Shown here piece by piece: positions 60,930-64,000 of a DNA stretch of 64,000 bases. Under the pieces are notes generated by a model, which saw only the letters and a program-made list of their open reading frames with translations, made no database searches and was not told where the DNA came from. Where the stretch lies: positions 154,155-218,154 of the forward strand of contig DHHM01000014.1 of assembly GCA_002403305.1 (NCBI GenBank). The letters are read 5' to 3'. Source of the DNA: Bacteroidales bacterium UBA4772. Its GTDB lineage: Bacteria; Bacteroidota; Bacteroidia; Bacteroidales; VadinHA17. How positions within the stretch are numbered: the first letter of the stretch is position 1; each line of letters begins with the position of its first letter. The position numbers were made by a program, and so were the translations under genes.

Positions 60930-63187
60930 ACAACCCGGATATAATAAGCCACACCACAGGAAGATCGCAGTATCTTGATGACATACCGGTACTGAAGAAC
61001 ACCCTTTACGGTGTTATCTTCGGTTCGCCCTCTGCCCACGGGAAGATAACTGACCTGGATCTTTCGGCAGCTCTCGCCGTGCCTGGTATACGCCGCATCT
61101 TCACCCATGAAGACATCCCGGGCAAGAATGAAATCGGGGGAATCATCTCTGACGAGACCCTCTTTGCCGTTGATGAGGTGCATTACCGCGGTCAGCCAGT
61201 GGCGCTTGTTGTGGCTGAGACAGAACAGGCAGCACGCAAGGCTGTGAAACTGATACAAATAGCGGTCAGTGAGCTGGAACCCGTCACCGATCCCCGGGAA
61301 GCTGCCGCAAAAGGCCATTTTCTCATTCCCTCGCGCACCTTCCGCATGGGCGACGTGGCAGCTGCCTGGGATGCATGTGAACACATCTTCGAAGGGAGGG
61401 CAGAAACCGGCGGGCAGGAGCATCTCTACCTGGAGACACAGGGAGCATACTCCTACCCTGCAGACAACGGATGCATCAGGATACACTCCTCCACGCAGGG
61501 GCCGACGCTGGTGCAGAAGGTCACCGCCAGGGTGCTGGCGCTGCCCATGAACCGTGTGGAGGTGGATGTGGCACGCCTGGGCGGGGCTTTCGGGGGCAAG
61601 GAGGACCAGGCCACCTTCGTGGCGGTGATGTCCGCCCTAGCCGCTTCACTGTTGGACAGGCCGGTGAAGATAACCCTCAGCCGCAGCGACGACATACGCA
61701 TGACGGGCAAACGTCATCCCTACAGTGCCGACTACCGGATAGGCCTCACCGGCGACTACCGCATCATGGCCTACCAGGTCGTGATGTACCAGAACGGCGG
61801 CGCTGCGGCCGACCTCTCTCCTGCTATCATGGAGAGGTCACTCTTCCACTCCACCAACGCCTACTTCATACCCAACACGGAGGTCATCGTTCACAGCTGC
61901 CGCACAAACCTGCCCCCCAACACTGCCTTCCGGGGCTTCGGGGCACCACAGGGGATTTTCATGATTGAGGCGGCTATCGCCAGGGCTGCCAGTGAGCTGA
62001 AGATACCTGCCCGCGTGATACAGCAGGCCAACTTCCTGAAGGAAAATGATATGTTCCAGTACGGTCAGGTAGCCATGGATGTTAACATCGGAAAGTGCTT
62101 CACCGCTCTCAATAAAGAGTTTGAGATCGACAAGATCGAAAAGGAGATCGCTGAGTTCAACGGCCGCAGGACTATCTATCGGAAGGGGATGGCACTGATG
62201 CCGGTCTGCTTCGGCATCTCATTTACCAACACATCGATGAACCATGCCCGGGCTCTGGTTCACATCTACCAGGACGGCAGCATAGGCATCAGCACCGGTG
62301 CCGTGGAGATGGGGCAGGGCGTTAACACCAGGCTGGCCCGGGTGGCAGCAACTGCCTTCTCTGTCGCCCCGGATAGGATAAAGATCGAGACCACTAACAC
62401 CACCCGCGTAGCCAACACCTCACCCACTGCTGCCAGTACCGGTGCCGACCTGAACGGCAACGCCATGCTGATAGCAGCAGACAGGCTGACAGGCAGGCTT
62501 AAGGATGTGGCATCGCAACTGCTTAACCGTGCCCCCGGGGAAGTATCACTACATGATGAGAAGGTGCTCGTGAACGGAGAGCCCACGGAACTGACATGGG
62601 AGAAGCTTGTGCGTGAGGCATTCCTGATGAGAGTGGCACTGTCGGAGACAGGCCATTATGCCACTCCTGTCATCTATTTTGACAAGACACGCGAGAAAGG
62701 GCATCCCTTCATCTATCACGTATACGGAACAGCAGTGATCACGGTGCTGCTCGACTGTCTCAGGGGCAGGTACAGCATCGAAAAGGTGCTGCTGGTTCAT
62801 GACTTCGGCAACAGTCTCAGTCCGGACATAGACCTGGGCCAGGTTGAAGGAGGAGTGGTACAGGGTATCGGATGGATGACGATGGAGGAGGTGGCCTTCA
62901 GCAAGGATGGCCGTATGCTTACTGACAGCCTCTCGACCTACAAGGTGCCGGACATATACTCTGCCCCCGCAATGCTGGAATGCCGGGCGCTGGGGACAGA
63001 AGGACCGCAGTTTGCGCTGATGAAGTCGAAAACCATTGGCGAGCCTCCCTTCATGTACGGCATCGGCGCCTTCTTCGCACTGCAGAATGCCATCAGGGCA
63101 TTCAATCCTGCCTGGACGCCCGACTTTAATGCGCCGCTGACACCTGAGAAGGTGTTGATGAGACTTTACGACAGAAATAATCAATGA
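60926..63187 (+). CDS. Xanthine dehydrogenase molybdenum-binding subunit
   Basis: A 753-residue molybdopterin subunit. The catalytic residues of true xanthine dehydrogenases are all present by motif: Glu226 in GGAFGGKEDQ, Arg304 in MERSLFH, the TAFRGFGAPQG loop and Glu706 in TIGEPPFMYG. The 226-304 spacing of 78 equals that of the reference Rhodobacter (Glu232-Arg310) and bovine enzymes. The Arg favours purine over aldehyde substrates. No in-frame TGA (selenocysteine) is seen. Overlaps: 4 bases with the small subunit and 4 with ygfK, so one translation unit. Its likely role is purine oxidation or interconversion in the adjoining pathway. Confidence 0.93.
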   Translation: MNNPDIISHTTGRSQYLDDIPVLKNTLYGVIFGSPSAHGKITDLDLSAALAVPGIRRIFTHEDIPGKNEIGGIISDETLFAVDEVHYRGQPVALVVAETEQAARKAVKLIQIAVSELEPVTDPREAAAKGHFLIPSRTFRMGDVAAAWDACEHIFEGRAETGGQEHLYLETQGAYSYPADNGCIRIHSSTQGPTLVQKVTARVLALPMNRVEVDVARLGGAFGGKEDQATFVAVMSALAASLLDRPVKITLSRSDDIRMTGKRHPYSADYRIGLTGDYRIMAYQVVMYQNGGAAADLSPAIMERSLFHSTNAYFIPNTEVIVHSCRTNLPPNTAFRGFGAPQGIFMIEAAIARAASELKIPARVIQQANFLKENDMFQYGQVAMDVNIGKCFTALNKEFEIDKIEKEIAEFNGRRTIYRKGMALMPVCFGISFTNTSMNHARALVHIYQDGSIGISTGAVEMGQGVNTRLARVAATAFSVAPDRIKIETTNTTRVANTSPTAASTGADLNGNAMLIAADRLTGRLKDVASQLLNRAPGEVSLHDEKVLVNGEPTELTWEKLVREAFLMRVALSETGHYATPVIYFDKTREKGHPFIYHVYGTAVITVLLDCLRGRYSIEKVLLVHDFGNSLSPDIDLGQVEGGVVQGIGWMTMEEVAFSKDGRMLTDSLSTYKVPDIYSAPAMLECRALGTEGPQFALMKSKTIGEPPFMYGIGAFFALQNAIRAFNPAWTPDFNAPLTPEKVLMRLYDRNNQ

Positions 63188-64000
63188 CTATAACAGGCAG
63201 ATTTCACCCACTGCCCCTGAAGCAGCTTCTCGGGCTTATTCTTGACGAACTCGGCAAAAAGGGTTCAATCTTCGGCATCCCGCAGGAGCTTTTCTTCATC
63301 CCCTCAGATCACGGCACCCTCGGAACCGGGATATTCGGTCACCATATTCACAATCCCGCAGGCGTCGCTGCCGGCCCCCACACCCAGATGGCGCAGAACA
63401 TCGTCGCCGCATGGCTCACGGGAGCCAGGTACATAGAGCTGAAGACGGTGCAGACGCTTGATGAAATCGAGGTCTCCAAGCCCTGCATCGACATGCAGGG
63501 TGAAGGCTATAACTGTGAATGGTCACAGGAACTGACGGTCAGGGAGAGCTTCAATGAGTACCTCCATGCCTGGATAATAATTCACATACTCAACCGGAAG
63601 CTGGGATGGGGCGATGACCCCGGCACACTCTTCAACATGAGCGTGGGCTACGACCTGAAGGGTATCATGAGTGAGAAGGTGCAGTGGTTCCTGGATATGA
63701 TGACAGAGTGCGGCAACGAGATCCATGTCAGGGTCAAAGAGATAGAGGATATATGCCCTGAAGCTGCTGATACGGTCATCCCGTCACGCATCTCTGACAG
63801 CATCACCCTCTCAACCATGCACGGATGTCCTCCTGATGAGATTGAATCCATAGCCCGCTACCTGCTATCGGAGAGAAAGCTCCACACTCTCGTCAAGCTA
63901 AACCCCACCCTCCTTGGTCCCAAAGATCTGCGCGGCATCCTGAACGACAGGCTCCGCTTCGGAACCATAGTACCCGATGAAGCTTTTGAGCACGACCTCA
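63184..64000 (+). CDS. ygfK: YgfK-type oxidoreductase (putative selenate reductase subunit), 3' end missing
   Basis: The first 272 codons of a protein usually above 1000 residues. Its N-terminus matches the YgfK pattern: SIFGIPQELFFIPSDHGTLG, AAGPHTQMAQNIVAAWLTGA, RYIELKTVQTLDEIEVSKPC, LFNMSVGYDLKGI and TLSTMHGCPPDEIESIARYL, then LVKLNPTLLGP. This part is a dihydroorotate-dehydrogenase-like FMN barrel; Fe-S and NAD(P)H modules should follow outside the window. Despite the selenate-reductase name, family members are tied to anaerobic urate/purine reduction. The ATG overlaps the xdh stop (ATGA at 63184-63187). Confidence 0.92.
   Translation, partial: MTITGRFHPLPLKQLLGLILDELGKKGSIFGIPQELFFIPSDHGTLGTGIFGHHIHNPAGVAAGPHTQMAQNIVAAWLTGARYIELKTVQTLDEIEVSKPCIDMQGEGYNCEWSQELTVRESFNEYLHAWIIIHILNRKLGWGDDPGTLFNMSVGYDLKGIMSEKVQWFLDMMTECGNEIHVRVKEIEDICPEAADTVIPSRISDSITLSTMHGCPPDEIESIARYLLSERKLHTLVKLNPTLLGPKDLRGILNDRLRFGTIVPDEAFEHDL

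Noticed and set aside
60926..64000. Selenocysteine in xdh or ygfK, given selenium-related family names
   Set aside because: No in-frame TGA interrupts either gene within the window and no SECIS-like hairpin was noticed.

Overview
The window comes from a Bacteroidota genome, most likely a Bacteroidales or Marinilabiliales relative living anoxically or microaerobically. Evidence for this: several genes are preceded by the Bacteroidota promoter pattern (TTG, 18-21 bases, TAnnTTTG); Shine-Dalgarno sequences are few; there is a type IX secretion (T9SS) C-terminal signal, an S46 dipeptidyl peptidase, DUF5916 and DUF2807 proteins, a Reg_prop/Y_Y_Y sensor and a split MutA/MutB methylmalonyl-CoA mutase. 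No insertion sequence, integrase, rRNA or CRISPR array was seen. One tRNA gene is present (tRNA-Val, anticodon CAC).

Layout. 1-9802: a truncated S9 peptidase, Sua5, a DUF2807 protein, rimM and rpsP (S16 with a very long acidic tail), dnaE, thioredoxin and a LOG-family protein. 9868-15499: a two-gene operon of a TPR-caspase and a propeller/SpoIIE phosphatase sensor. 15584-24912: ribD, prmC-recX, then the operon mutA-mutB-thioredoxin-like lipoprotein-DUF4190-DUF2752, and prfB with its programmed +1 frameshift. 24913-30059: a repeat-filled gap, two secreted proteins, a flippase, a glycosyltransferase and rnhB. 30135-40784: S46 peptidase, marC-rnhA, a SiaC/ProX pair, two DUF5916 paralogues and tag. 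40803-47367: a TolC-MacA-MacB efflux operon carrying its own LytS/LytTR two-component system. 47560-50668: a hypothetical protein, an MFS carrier, an NAD(P)-binding protein and a YciI protein. 50780-55164: cytochrome b, Rieske protein and an octaheme cytochrome c with TPRs, which together look like a quinol-oxidising complex. 55299-64000: tRNA-Val followed by an anaerobic purine/urate-use cluster: hydantoinase (YgeZ/HyuA type), YgeW, YgeY, a two-subunit xanthine dehydrogenase and YgfK, cut by the window end.

The most interesting points are: the purine cluster, with a hydantoinase start codon 7 bases after a tRNA and a predicted leaderless xdh transcript; a near-identical inverted-repeat leader in front of two unrelated surface-protein genes 34 kb apart; the caspase/phosphatase operon; the octaheme bc-type complex; and several families of intergenic repeats. 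Functions are inferred by recognising families from the sequence alone; no database search was run.
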